Below are positions 51,586 to 63,697 of a stretch of DNA of 64,000 nucleotides, piece by piece. The translations under genes were made by a program, and so were the position numbers. The stretch's first letter is position 1. Each line of letters opens with the position of its first letter. The notes below the pieces were generated by a model. The model was not told the DNA's origin, searched no databases, and saw nothing but the letters and a program-made list of their open reading frames with translations. Source of the DNA: Phaseolus vulgaris (lineage: Eukaryota > Streptophyta > Magnoliopsida > Fabales > Fabaceae); assembly GCF_000499845.2 (NCBI RefSeq), contig NC_023758.2, positions 44,499,524 through 44,563,523 of the forward strand, given 5' to 3'.

Positions 51586-53143
51586 AATTCCCTATCTAGC
51601 ACCATTTACATTTTTATTTCTCCATCCAACACCATTTTGTTTTTATTTTCCTATCTAGCATCCTTTTGTTTTTGTTTCCCTATCTAGCACCATTTTATTT
51701 TTTATTTCCCTATCTAACACCATTTCAAAAATAAATTAATGAATAATGAAATGAATTTTTACAAAATAAAAAAAGTAATAAATTAAAAATGTTTAGTTAA
51801 TCATGTTAATTTCAAGTAAAAAATACAAGACATAATTATAAAAAAACCAAAGTCAATTAGTATTAATTAATAGTAGATACACAAATAATATTGAAGTGTC
51901 TACCCTAAATGCAAAATCTTTAAAAAAAACTAATGCAAATGTTACACTTAATGCTTAAAAATGAGAAGAAAAAAAATGCAAAAATAGATAAGTATAGAAA
52001 ATAAAAATAGAAACAAAAAATAGAAATAAATAAAGAATGACAGAAAAAATAATAATAACTAAAAACATAAAAGATATAAAATAAAGACAAAACAAAATTA
52101 GATAAAGATAAAAGATATAAAAAAAAAATCCAAACAAAGATAAAGATAAGAGATATAAGACGATACTAAATAAGTATATGTTGATCATAAAAAGAAAAAT
52201 AAATGAAAGATGATCATTCATTTAATATTTTTCTTCAATGGTACATTCAACGTGCGAAATGGAACATAATTAATGATGAGAAGTGCACAATCCAGTAATG
52301 TTGGGACAAGTTCTTTTTGTGTGTCCTGGTCTTTGACAATATGAACATTTTTTGGTTCGATCATGTTGTTCTCTTATGTTCATATAAATCCTTATTCGAC
52401 TTGACTTAGTCTTCCCCTTTGAGGTTACTTTCATGTCGGGACTTGAGCATAGTATTTGACTAGTGCATGCATGCCAATACTCTTCATTTCTGAGTTCCAT
52501 CAAATAGTCTTTCATAACATGACAGACCTGTTGAAATGTTGTTGTTTTTATTTTTTATATTTATTTATTTTTACATTTATTTTCTTCTCATTTTTAAGCA
52601 TTAAGTGTAACAATTGCATTAGTTTTTTTTTTAGGATTTTGCATTTAGGATAGACACTTCAATATTATTTGTGTGTCTAATATTAATTAATACTAATTGA
52701 CTTTGATTTTTTTATAATTATGTCATGTATTTTTTACTTGAAATTAACATGATTACATCATCAATAATAATAAAAATAAATACTAATTTATGTTTATAGA
52801 TTCAACTTTTATGTTGTTGTAGAGTTTAATTTTTTATTTTCTTAATTCTTAAAAAAAAGTTTAAACTAAACAATTTTAATTTATTACTTTTTTATTTTTA
52901 TTTTGTAAAAACTCTTTTCTTTATTAATTAATTATATTTCTGAATATTTTAAACATTAAAAATATTTTTTTTAATGCATTCAAAATTAAAATTATATAAA
53001 AAAATAAAATTATTGTTATTTTATTTATTTTTGAAATGGTGTTAGATAGGAAAATAAAAAACAAAAGGATGTTAGATAGGGAAATAAAAACAAAAGGATG
53101 CTAGATGGATAAATAAAAGTGTAAATGATGCTAGATAGGAATT
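51586..53143. mobile_element. MULE-like element with long terminal inverted repeats
   Basis: The left end AATTCCCTATCTAGCACC and right end (reverse complement AATTCCTATCTAGCATC) are inverted. The inversion continues inward over ~385 bp on the left (51586-51970) and, interrupted by extra blocks, over ~560 bp on the right (52585-53143). The outer parts consist of about four or five ~32-bp units containing CCTATCTAGCA. A zinc-knuckle ORF fragment lies in the centre. No clear target duplication was found. MULE assignment rests on the long repeats and the knuckle. Confidence 0.7.
52270..52515 (-). pseudogene. Zinc-knuckle fragment of a MULE/FAR1-type transposase
   Basis: An 81-codon ORF inside the inverted-repeat element. 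It ends with a CCHC knuckle, C-x2-C-x4-H-x4-C, in CSYCQRPGHTKRTCP, preceded by a basic Lys/Ser-rich linker. This is the arrangement seen at the C-terminus of MuDR/FAR1-like transposases. No catalytic domain is present, so it is a relic or a captured fragment. Confidence 0.6.
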
Positions 53144-53456
53144 AAACCTGAATTATTTATCTATTTTTTAAAATTTATTAAAAAAAACTATACGAATTTA
53201 GTTAAATATCCGAAATTACACCAATTTAGTAAAATAATCAAATTACGAATTAGTACCTATATAATATAAATTAATTAAATTATTATATTATGGTTGGAAT
53301 GGAACTTAAATAAGACATTTTTACAAATATATTGAATTCAAGTCTTATGAACAAAACACATTTTTTTTTACTAAAAATGATTTGTCTAGTTCTTTTACGT
53401 ATAAATTAGTTTTTGATAAAACCGTTAAATAACATATAACTTAAAAATTAATAAAT

Positions 53457-53494
<38 letters not shown>

Positions 53495-54960
53495 AATATT
53501 AGGTGTATTAAGTGATAACATGGTTAACATTGATTGAATGATGGATTGAATTTAGAAGAAAGTGATGATGTTAATGCATTCACTATGAGTTAATGTATTC
53601 TAGTGTCGTATTGATGTTAATGCATTCACTGTGAGTTTCATGTATTTTCAATGTTGTATTGGTGAGAGACTGATGCTCATAACTTTTAACCAATATTGTC
53701 TTTTTTATTCATTGTCCCATCTTTGCTTTCTTTTTTAAAACACGCTTTAAAACCATGTCAATAATTATATTTATATATAATTATTATCATTTTATTACAA
53801 TTTTTAATATTATTAGACTCTTTTATCCATATAGTATATATTAATAGTTGACATTTAATACATTTTTAACGTATAAAAATTGAGTAAAGTTGATTATTTA
53901 TTTATATGTTTCTTATTTTAAATGTTGCTTAAAAAGGTTAAAAAATTCCAACCTATTACATTTTCAAAATTTAAAGAATACAAGTTTTATAAGTTTTTTT
54001 TGTTAGTCCAAAGTGTATAGTACAATTATATATATATATATATATATATATATTTCAAATTAAAATCAAAAGATTAAATTCTTAAAAATATTGAGATTCA
54101 TTAAAAGGATTAAGTTCGATAAGAGATATTTTTCCATTCATATATATAATCATGACTATAAAGTAATTTACTTACAAATGCTTAATCTCATTTGATTTAG
54201 AGTCTTAATCACAAGTAACTTTATTCTTTATTAATTTAACAAGGATAAAATGTAATATAAAAGTTCTGTTCCAAATCAATAAGGGTATAATTAATTATAA
54301 AAAATATTTAAGAAGTAAAATTTGGTAATAATATACAAATTCAGCTAAATTGATAATGATGTATTATTGCTAATAATTAAAAAGTGGCAGAAATAAAAAA
54401 TAAAATGACTCATTTGATATTTGTTATTTTATTATTTTTAAAAACGAATTGTTTTTATATTTATTATATTGTTTTAATCGTTTTTTAACAATTTTCAATG
54501 TTTTAATATACCTGGATCACATTCATAAAAAATAAATAAAGTTTGGCCTGTCAAATGGTCCCAGCCTCTTTAAACACGAGTTTCTAAACACTGAACTTAT
54601 TTTCTAAAATGATGACTTTTTTTGTAATCTAAAATAAATTATATATAAATTAATTCATAAAAAAATCTTTTGAATGGATTTTTTTTAAATTGTTTATAAA
54701 TTAATTTTAATTTATAATACTGCAACATAAAAAAAATTTAGTAAATGAAAGAAAGTTTGCAGAGGCAAAAAGATCCAGAAATTGGAAGGTGGTGAGTTTG
54801 AGTTTTCTAGAATGTTGACCTCTTAGTTTTTGTCATACAAAGTTCATTGATGAGAGAGTTGTCACACCATACCTATCCATCACCATGCCAACTAAGATAT
54901 CTCAACAAAACAAGTTTGAATTAATTAATGTTCTTGCTATCTTCGCCATGCTACCAACTA
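53144..54960. other. AT-rich DNA upstream of FAAH
   Basis: Contains TC/TA microsatellites (53458-53493) and TA repeats (about 54028-54052), plus a copy of a ~640-700 bp dispersed repeat. No gene. Confidence 0.5.
53764..54468. repeat. Direct repeat flanking FAAH, copy A
   Basis: Shares long ordered blocks with 63062-63697 in the same orientation: ATTATCATTTTATTAC, CTCTTTTATCCATATA, TTTACTTACAAATGCTTAAT, TTTAACAAGGATAAAAT, TTTTTATATTTATTAT. The middle part (about 53950-54145) differs. It resembles a dispersed element and has no coding capacity. Confidence 0.75.
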
Positions 54961-54968
54961 CTATATAA
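54961..54968 (+). promoter_or_regulatory. Putative TATA box of FAAH
   Basis: CTATATAA lies 44 bp before the chosen ATG. An in-frame ATG at 54928 would lie upstream of it, so 55012 is preferred as start. Confidence 0.55.
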
Positions 54969-55011
54969 CATCTATTCACTTTTTCTCCATCTCTCAAACA
55001 AAACACTTTCA

Positions 55012-58000
55012 ATGGGTTTCGTCAAAAGCAGAAGGGTGGTTTATAGGCCTGTCAAGGATCTCAACTTGGCTTCTGATAGCCCTCAATTCTATCTCCATGC
55101 CAATGTCAAAGGTTCATAATTCACTCACTTTCCTACTTCTTCTCTTTATCTTCATGTTTTCCTCTCATGCAAACTTTACAATTCTCTGCTACCAAAGATA
55201 CTTGTTAATAAGTATAGTCTCATGTTTCAAATCATTTTCTTTTAAGATTAGATTTTTGTTCTTTAAGGGACGTTTGATTATTTTCTTCATCCTAATGAAG
55301 GAAAAAGATAAACTCTGATAACTAGGAAGCATAAATCTTGATCTGATATGAGTTTTGTCATGTGAAGCTTATTGCATGCAGTGTGAACCTTACAAAAAAA
55401 CCATTTGTTTAATCTTATTTGCATTTCAGATTTAGGAACATTTAATTTTAACTTAGGATTTTGTGCCCCCAAATATGGCAAGTGTTAAATGGCCGACATT
55501 ATTGGATCATACATTAATTTATGGTAAACTAATATTAGTGATAATTAAATTAGACTCCTTTTTTTTATATTATAAATGATATTAGTTACTAATTTTTATC
55601 TAATAAATATTATCACATATATTAATCTATTTAAATTATTACTATTTTTATAATGATTATAATGAAAATAATTTAGATTAAAAATATAAAAGATTTTTTC
55701 CATGTTATTATACTATTTATGATAACAAATCTTAACTTATAATAAAGGATTTCATCAATAAGTATTATATTAAATAATATAAATATTATAAAAAAATACT
55801 TTATTGTAAAAATAAAATTGAGTAATTGAATAGGTATACACATTTGTTTCCAACACACAGTGTTACTCTAAAACAGCCATATTTGTTCATAGAACAAATT
55901 TTCATTCACATATGACAGAACATTCTTATATCAGATAATAGGTTATATGCATTAAATCATCTCAATTTATCACTCTCATAATCTCTTATCATTATATATT
56001 TTTCTTATTAGGAGAATCATACTATATGTTTATATATAATTCATGCATCTAAACAATTTTTTTATTAAATAGATATTATTATTAACTCTGATTATTAGGA
56101 GGTGTATCTGTAATCAAAACATTTTTCATGTAGTTTCAAAACTTCTAATAAGAAAAAAAAAAACATTAATTTCTACACTGAAAATACCTTCCATCATTAT
56201 TAAAAAGTTATGATAAAAGAAAAAAATTAAATTAAATTCTTAGTAAAAAATAATTAATTTTCTAACACAAGAATTTGATTGACTTTACTTAATTTTTACA
56301 TTATTATCTCCTAAAAAATCCACAGAGAAAACATAATTAGAGATAAAGAATGAAAATCTAATGTGAAGTTGTATTTTCATCAGTTACTAGAATTAAATGT
56401 TTATATCAGAATCTCTGGTTGTCAAAAGTGTTCGTTAGTACTTATCATTACTTCAATTTATTGTAGCTCCTCGTATGACTGGAATCTTGGTCAAGGTTTT
56501 CACTTGGTTCTTGGAGTCTCCAATATTTGGACCATTGCTACTATATATATTGAAGGGTAACAATCTTATTCACACGGTAAGCTTTCGATCCATGCTCTAT
56601 TTACTCCATTTTCATGAAATTTTTTCCCTTAAGAATCAGAATTCTATCATCTTCTTTGTGTACTAGTATCACTTTCTAATTTGATTGGAGAGACTACTGG
56701 TATGGATTTCACTTGAATAGCAATTTTCCTTTTTCAATGCATATTTTTTTTTTTGCAGCTTATTACAAATGCAGAGTTAGATGAGTCGCCTCTCTATGTT
56801 CCCGCACACCATTTTGAAGGTTTGTTATTTCTCACTAGGTTCTTTCTATTAGGTATAAAAGGTTACCTGCATAATGGTGTGAACATGGATATTGCTAGAT
56901 TGCAGTTATCATAAACCACATTGATATGTTGTTCTTTTTGTCTTAAAAGTTTGTTTATCTCAAATCACAAAATTTTCTCAGGTCTTTCTTGAATGAAAGG
57001 GGCCTGATATCAGTTTATTCTTGCAGACCACAATGAACAAGAAGTCAAAAACTTGGATTCTGGTTTAACACCACAAGAGAAAGTTCAACTTGCAATAGAG
57101 TGCTTACCCTCGTCTTCAGAAAAAGCACAAAATGAAACGAACCCTTCTTTCTCTCGTTGGACAATAATGGACTATTACGAAGCCTACAGTTCGGAAGCAA
57201 TAACACCACGAGTGGTATTTCAGATATTCATATTCTTTTAACATGTCCTCATGTTATCATTATTGTGTTAACTCATCAACATCATCTATCATTCAAAATT
57301 TTACATTGAATAAATATTTATGCAAGGTTATTTCTTTTCATAACAAGCCCTTCATATTTATTCGTATGTACTTTTCCATTCATTGGCTCTCCTGTTTCAT
57401 TTGCAAAGGTTGCAGAACGATTTATAGCTGCTGTTGATGAATCTTCAAAGCATCCACTCCCAATGGGATTCTTCATTAACTACAATCCTGATGATATACT
57501 AAGACAAGCAGATGAATCAACTCTTAGGTATAAGAAAGGTACTACTACATAACAATTTCAAGTGTCAATTCGAAAGGGTAATAATTATCTTTCGATTGAT
57601 CTTTAGATGATTTAATCTGATGATGGTGTTATTATAAGTTGAAACTCATAAAGTTAATGGTTCTCATGTGCTATTGAAATTCGGAAGTAAGGTGTATACA
57701 ATTTTTACCTTTGTTCCAAAAAAATTATTTTTTTTCAAAAAAGAGTTATGGTTTGTATGCTGGTGTGTCTTCAACCGTCTTATGATTTGGTGCATGTTGT
57801 TTTCGCAGGGGAACCTATCTCTGTCCTAGACGGAGTTCCTATTGCAGTCAAGGATGAAATAGATTGTTTGCCATATCCAACTACAGGTAGAGCAATGTGT
57901 TATCCTTTCACTGACGTGTTGTGTACTAGAGTTTCAGTTGTTTTAGCGATTGATCTCATTTTCACTTTGGTATCTAAAAATGCGCCCTTTAGGAGGTACA

Positions 58001-61000
58001 AAGTGGTTGCACAAAGAAAGGCCTTGTATAGATGATGCTTGTTGTGTTAAGCGTCTGAGATTGTGTGGTGCCATGCTTGTTGGGAAGACTAATATGCATG
58101 AACTTGGGGCTGGAACAAGTGGTATCAATCCACATTATGGGTAAGAAAGTGACCATGAGAAATACACCTAGAATTTTATTCACATTATGATACATCTTTT
58201 GTGACTTCTGAGCTATACATTAATGAATTTGCACAAAACTTGTTGCTGACATGGTTTATTTACTTCCATAGGGCTTCTAGAAACCCATATGATGCCAACA
58301 AGATTGCAGGAGGTTCTTCTAGTGGATCTGCTGCTGTGGTGTCTGCAGGGTTGTGTCCTGTTGCCCTTGGTGTTGATGGGGGAGGTATTTAATTTAAATT
58401 ATGAAAGATCAACGAAATCATCATTTATTATTGCTCATCCATTTCACATATTTATGTTATAGCCAAAGTTACCTGAGTATACTAGACAGGTCCATATGAG
58501 TAGGGATATGAGATTTGAATAGACATCATGAGTGATGGGTTAATGTTCTATTAGCATACTTGTTCAGGTTCTGTGAGGATGCCTGCGGCACTTTGTGGTG
58601 TTGTTGGTCTAAAACCAACTTTTGATCGTGTACCTCATTCCGGGTGGGTGTGCAAATTTGATGTCATGTTTGTATAAATTGTGAGGCTTGTGATGATTTA
58701 AAAGATTTATCTTGCACTACATTCAGAGTCCTTCCACTAAACTGGACAGTTGGGATGGTTGGAATACTAGCAGGCACTGTTGAGGATGCATTGATCACGT
58801 TAGTTGTACTTTCTATGATTTTCTTTCTTCAAGAAGTTCTAAGATTGGTTTCAAAGCCTCTAATATTTCAATATTTACAGGTATGCAGCCATTAGTGGAG
58901 AAATTCCATCCAAACAGCCCTCTAGTATGCTTGTAAGGACTTTTTCTCCTCAAAATCCAAGTGATTGACTTTTCAAATGACTCCTTTCTATTTTCACATT
59001 GTTAATAAAGTTCAAAGAACTGGTAATATTCACCTTATACTTCTGAAAATATTTTGTGCAATGACGTAGACCAAGATAAATCTACCACTGCTGTCCTTCT
59101 CAAAGTCCATACGTGACATCAAATTGGCAAAGTATGGGAAGGTCAGAAGCATGTTTTCTTGTCTTGTTGAATATTTAGACTATGCATTCCCATATAAGTA
59201 GGTTGTCATGCACCATTTAATATCTCTAATCTAACCACTAATTGCATCAATTAGTGGTTTAACGATTGCAGTGAAGATGTCAGATTATGCTGCACCCAGG
59301 CATTAAGCGAACTTCAGGATTATTATGGTTGGAAGGTACTGCAGAATAAAACACAAAAAGGGTCTTTAAATGTTGACTTTGTTTCCATGATTAAAAAGTT
59401 GGAAGAAACAAACTGTTTTGAGCAGAAAATCCCCACAATTTTTGAACATTTCATTAATAAATAGAAGAGTAATTACTTACTAACCTTCCAACCTTATTTT
59501 AAACATACAAGACAATAGATGTCACTTTACCAGACATAGAAGCAATGCGCCTGGCACATTACTTAACAATTGGATCAGAATGTTCCACTTGGTTTGATTC
59601 TTTTGGAAAGAAGTATGTCATACAACCCTTGATTTTTTTTCTTCAATTTTGTCCTCTAAATTGAGAGGGGTTGATTGCTGACATTACAAAATTATTACCA
59701 AAGACATATTGCAGAATTAGGATGGGATGCAAGGGTAGCACTTTCTCTCTATGGTTCTTTCAGTAGCAAGGAGTACATTAAAGCTCAAAAATTGAGGTTA
59801 GTTGTCTGCTTTTCTTAATAAATGATAGAAAAATTTATGCTGAGAAAAGAATTAATGAAAGTTCAAAATCAATATATTAAAACATAGACAACATTTTTGT
59901 CATCTTCTTGAAAATCATGTATTCCTCTACTAAATTTTGCTTTGGTAATTTAATCGTTCACTCTGGTCTGCAACATATTATCACTTCTCAATATTGCATC
60001 AGAGGAATCATAAAGGCTTAGTCTCAATATTTAATATTCTATCCTAAAATTCAACCCATTATCGAGTTTTTACTAGTAAATCCTATTTTTTCCTGTGAGC
60101 TCTATTTTCCAAAATCTAATAAATCTTCATGCAATCAATCCAATCGCAATTTATATTCATGAAGCAGCATATCTCTTAGACTTTTAAAGTTTTACACTGT
60201 TTTGTTAAATTATGGTCAGGAATCGCCAGGCAAAGTTTCACAAGAGAATATTTGCTGAGGCTGATGTCATTGTGTCACCAACAACAGGGTTTGTTTTGTT
60301 CTCTCAGTGCCTTTATTTGATAGCAATTTTGTCTTGGGTAACACATTGTCTAATATTTATTGCAGTGTAACTGCATACTCGATTCAGGATGATGCACTAA
60401 AGACTGGTGAACTTGACTATGTAAATGGAGGTATAAATGAAATTCACATTTGTGGTGACACTTAGAAGTTTTGTGGGTAGCATAACTAACCACATGCTTA
60501 CAATAATATGTAACATTTGCCACACTTTCAGCTGCACTTATTAGGTATTCTATATCAGGAAACTTCCTTGGACTTCCTGTTGTGACAGTTCCGGTATAAT
60601 TGTATTCTCTATGTACCTATATTTACTCTATTAATTCTACTTGTTTACACAAAAATAGTTGATCTTCTTCTTTAAAATCTCAGTTATGAAATATTGAGAA
60701 ACTAAAAGCAACTAAATCAATTTCTTTATAATTCTTTAAGAGCTAAGGTTCAATGATAACTTTATCATCCTTTCATCATAGGTTGGATATGACACCTTGG
60801 GTTTGCCTATTGGACTTCAGTTTATAGGAAGACCTTGGGCAGAAGCAACACTGATCCACTTGGCATTTGCAATGCAGGTAATGAAATTCCTTTGTGTAGC
60901 CACTACTACATTACAAAGGCATGTGACAACAAATAATATTTTTTCATCTAAATGGTCCAAATTTGTGTACTAACATGATGATGGTGTTGTTATGATATCA

Positions 61001-61067
61001 GACCATTTGCCTGTCAAAATACAGAAAGCCGAAGATATTTTATGATCAGCTAAGAAGAGACAAGTAA
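55012..61067 (+). CDS. FAAH: Fatty acid amide hydrolase (amidase signature family)
   Basis: Hydrolyses N-acylethanolamines and related acyl amides at membranes. Twenty exons: 55012-55111, 56467-56576, 56759-56819, 57027-57214, 57409-57538, 57809-57886, 57993-58140, 58272-58384, 58568-58643, 58727-58798, 58881-58932, 59070-59141, 59255-59335, 59512-59612, 59704-59796, 60220-60288, 60366-60430, 60532-60593, 60782-60877 and 61002-61067. All are in phase, giving 610 residues (Arabidopsis FAAH 607). The catalytic triad is Lys211 (AVKDEID), Ser287 (GGSSSGSAA) and Ser311 (GGGSVR). Spacings of 76 and 24 equal those of Arabidopsis K205/S281/S305. A hydrophobic N-terminal segment (about 37-66) may be the membrane cap. 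[14 protein letters not shown] near the end is the conserved family C-terminus. AATAAA occurs at 61235. Exon 15 uses a weak acceptor, CCAAAG. Confidence 0.96.
55437..55550. repeat. Dispersed repeat in FAAH intron 1 (copy 2)
   Basis: Matches 50898-51010 in the same orientation over the CCCCCAAATATGGCAA to CCGACATTATTGGA blocks, about 4.5 kb apart. Confidence 0.75.
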
Positions 61068-61516
61068 GAAGGAAGCATGGGCTAGCAGTAGCAGTAGCAG
61101 GAAGCATGAGAGACTCTTTCTTTCTTTATCTTTTACAATAACACAATTCATTCATGCACGTCATGACAAGGTTCGGTCATATAGTTCCGTCTCTACTATT
61201 TATTACAGGCCAATGTGTAAGGAAGAAGAATGATAATAAACAGAATAATTTCTAATATTTTATATGAGACATGACATGTTTTTATGTTTTATTTTATTTC
61301 ACTGATGGGATCCTATATATATTTTTTATCTGATGAATTATGTTATTTTGTAACAAGTTTTGAAATTTCATCATATTTATTTGTGTTTTTTTAAGAGACT
61401 ATCATAACAATATATAAAGAGAGAATATATATATATATATAACCATTTTCTTAATCTTAACCTTCTTTGTAGACTTTAACAAAATCATATTAACAAAATT
61501 TGTTTCAATGATCAAA

Positions 61517-61601
61517 GGGGTGGTGGCGCAGTTGGCTAGCGCGTAGGTCTCATAGCTTTAGAGTAATCCTGAGGTCGAGAGTTCGAGCCTCTCTCACCCC
61601 A
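61517..61601 (+). tRNA. tRNA-Met(CAT): Elongator tRNA-Met (CAT) with an 11-nt intron
   Basis: The acceptor stem GGGGTGG (61517-61523) pairs with TCACCCC, with discriminator A601. The D arm is GCGC-AGTTGGCTA-GCGC. The T arm is GAGAG-TTCGAGC-CTCTC. Anticodon CAT is at 61551-61553. Eleven extra bases (about 61555-61565, GCTTTAGAGTA) sit one base after the anticodon, the standard intron position. In plants only tRNA-Tyr and elongator tRNA-Met nuclear genes usually carry introns, which fits. Box A (TGGCGCAGTTGG) and box B (GTTCGAGCC) are intact, so it should be transcribed by RNA polymerase III. Confidence 0.97.
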
Positions 61602-61605
61602 TTTA

Positions 61606-61611
61606 TTTTTT
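61606..61611 (+). terminator. Pol III terminator of tRNA-Met
   Basis: A run of six T residues begins five bases after the tRNA 3' end. Confidence 0.8.
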
Positions 61612-63061
61612 AACTATGCTTTCAACATAATTTTTATTTATTTGTTATTTGAAAGATTAAGTGTTATAAATTGCAAAATGCAATTCAGCACAGCAGCAGC
61701 TAATTTGTCTCTTATTGTCAATTTTTCCATATTTTCTTAATGTTAACTTTACTCTCGAATATTTCAATACAATTTAAGAATTTTATATTTATGTTTATTT
61801 TAAAATTCAAACATATTTGGTAAGAATATAAATAGTTTTATCAGAATCTATTTTACTTCGTTGATACTGTTTGATTTTAATAAGTTTAAAGAAAGTGCAA
61901 TACATGTTTAGAGCAAGATGTTTTACCACTAAAAAATGTGGACATAGAAAGTGTAACATATAAACTTAAGATAAACCTGATACATAGAAATCTAGTCAAT
62001 GTAATTCCAATCCTCATCTTCAATAGCAATGTATAGACTCAGCCATTCATGATCTTTGACACCACCATATAATGTAAGAGTGTTGAGGGTTGTTATAGGT
62101 GTACATCCCCTCAAGGTTTATCACCAAATAATAAACCAAGCTTAGTTCCAAGAATCATGCACTCAACAATTCTTTGCGTTTACTAATATTTACTAATAAA
62201 GAAAGGAAAAATGTCTTTTGTATTAAAATAGTGAAAAAATATATTAAGAAGTGTACTTTAATCTTAACTCGGACTCATAAAACCGGTTTATTGGATGATG
62301 TTTGCACCAACTTATATATTATGAAATGTTTTTATCTTTAGTGTATGTGGTATCCAACCGAATAGGTTGGATGATATGATTGTTTTCAATAAGAGGTCTT
62401 TGAAAGATTAAAGACAATGACAAAAAGGTTTAGAAAAAGAGTGGGTCTCAACCTCTAAGAAGAGTCATTAGACTTTTGGATGATATTATGGATGTTTGTT
62501 AGAGATATTAAAGAAGTGAATCACTTATACGGAATAAATGAGTGATGTAAATTCTATGTATAAATCAGTTAGGATGTAAGTTCTATTAAAATGTATGTTA
62601 GATGTATAAATCAGTTAGCATGTTGGTTTTCATATTTCCAAGTAATACTTTAATCTTCCCAACATTGTTTTTCCAAAATTTACTCTCTTTTTATATAATA
62701 TAAAATTTTGTACTTTAATTTATAACTTATTAAAATAAATTAACCTATCTCAATTGAAAATATTAAAACATAATTTATATAATGTATTTTTTTTATGAAA
62801 ACACATAATTATATTAACATATTATATAAATATTAATATTTATAAATATAGTTATTTATGAAAGAAATATTCGAAATTATTTATAAAATTTAAATTACGT
62901 TTTTTCAAATTTTTAATATTTATAAATATAGTTATATATCAATATATATATATATAAATTATTAACTATTAATTTTTTAAGCTAAATAAATACGTTATAA
63001 GATTTTCTTTATTAAAATGAATTTTAAAATTTTAAATTATTTATCTTTCTTTTAGACACAC
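61612..63061. other. AT-rich intergenic DNA after the tRNA gene
   Basis: No gene or complete mobile element recognised. There are small internal repeats such as ATAAATCAGTTAG twice near 62560-62610. Confidence 0.5.
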
Positions 63062-63697
63062 TTTTATTTATATTAATTATAATCTTTTATTATCTAAGCA
63101 TTATCATTTTATTACCATTTTTAATATTATTACACTCTTTTATCCATATATTATATATTAATATTTGATATTTAATACATTTTTGGCTTAGGAAAATTGA
63201 GTAAATTTGATTATTGCTTTTTATGCTTTTTTTAAAATGTTGTTTAAATTCGAGTGATTTATTTAAATAACTTTAACTTAATTTACTATAAAATAAATTT
63301 TGAATTTATTTCTTCAGTATAATTAAATTGAATATGGTTAAAAATATTTTATCAAAATGTAAAAGTTGTAATATATATATAATCATGGCTCTAATGTAAT
63401 TTACTTACAAATGCTTAATCTGATTTGGATTCTTAATAAGAAATTTTTTCTTTATTTATTTAACAAGGATAAAATTTAATATAAAAGTTTAACACCAAAT
63501 TAACAAGGTATATAATTAATTATAAAAATATTTGAAAAGTAAAGTTAAGTTTGGTAATAATATACTAACTCAACCAAATAGATAGTGATATATTATTGTT
63601 AATAATTAAAAAAGTGACATAAATAAAAAAATACAATAACTCATATGATATCTGTTATTTTAATATTTTAAATACGAATTATTTTTATATTTATTAT
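63062..63697. repeat. Direct repeat flanking FAAH, copy B
   Basis: Second copy of the repeat at 53764-54468, same orientation, about 9.3 kb away on the other side of FAAH and the tRNA gene. A further partial match (CAGTATAATTA-ATTGAATATGGTTA) at 63297-63360 recurs at 63918-63980, suggesting more repetition beyond the window. Confidence 0.75.

Noticed and set aside
54928..55011. Upstream in-frame start of FAAH (adds 28 residues)
   Set aside because: It lies before the putative TATA box, and the extension has no counterpart in the family.
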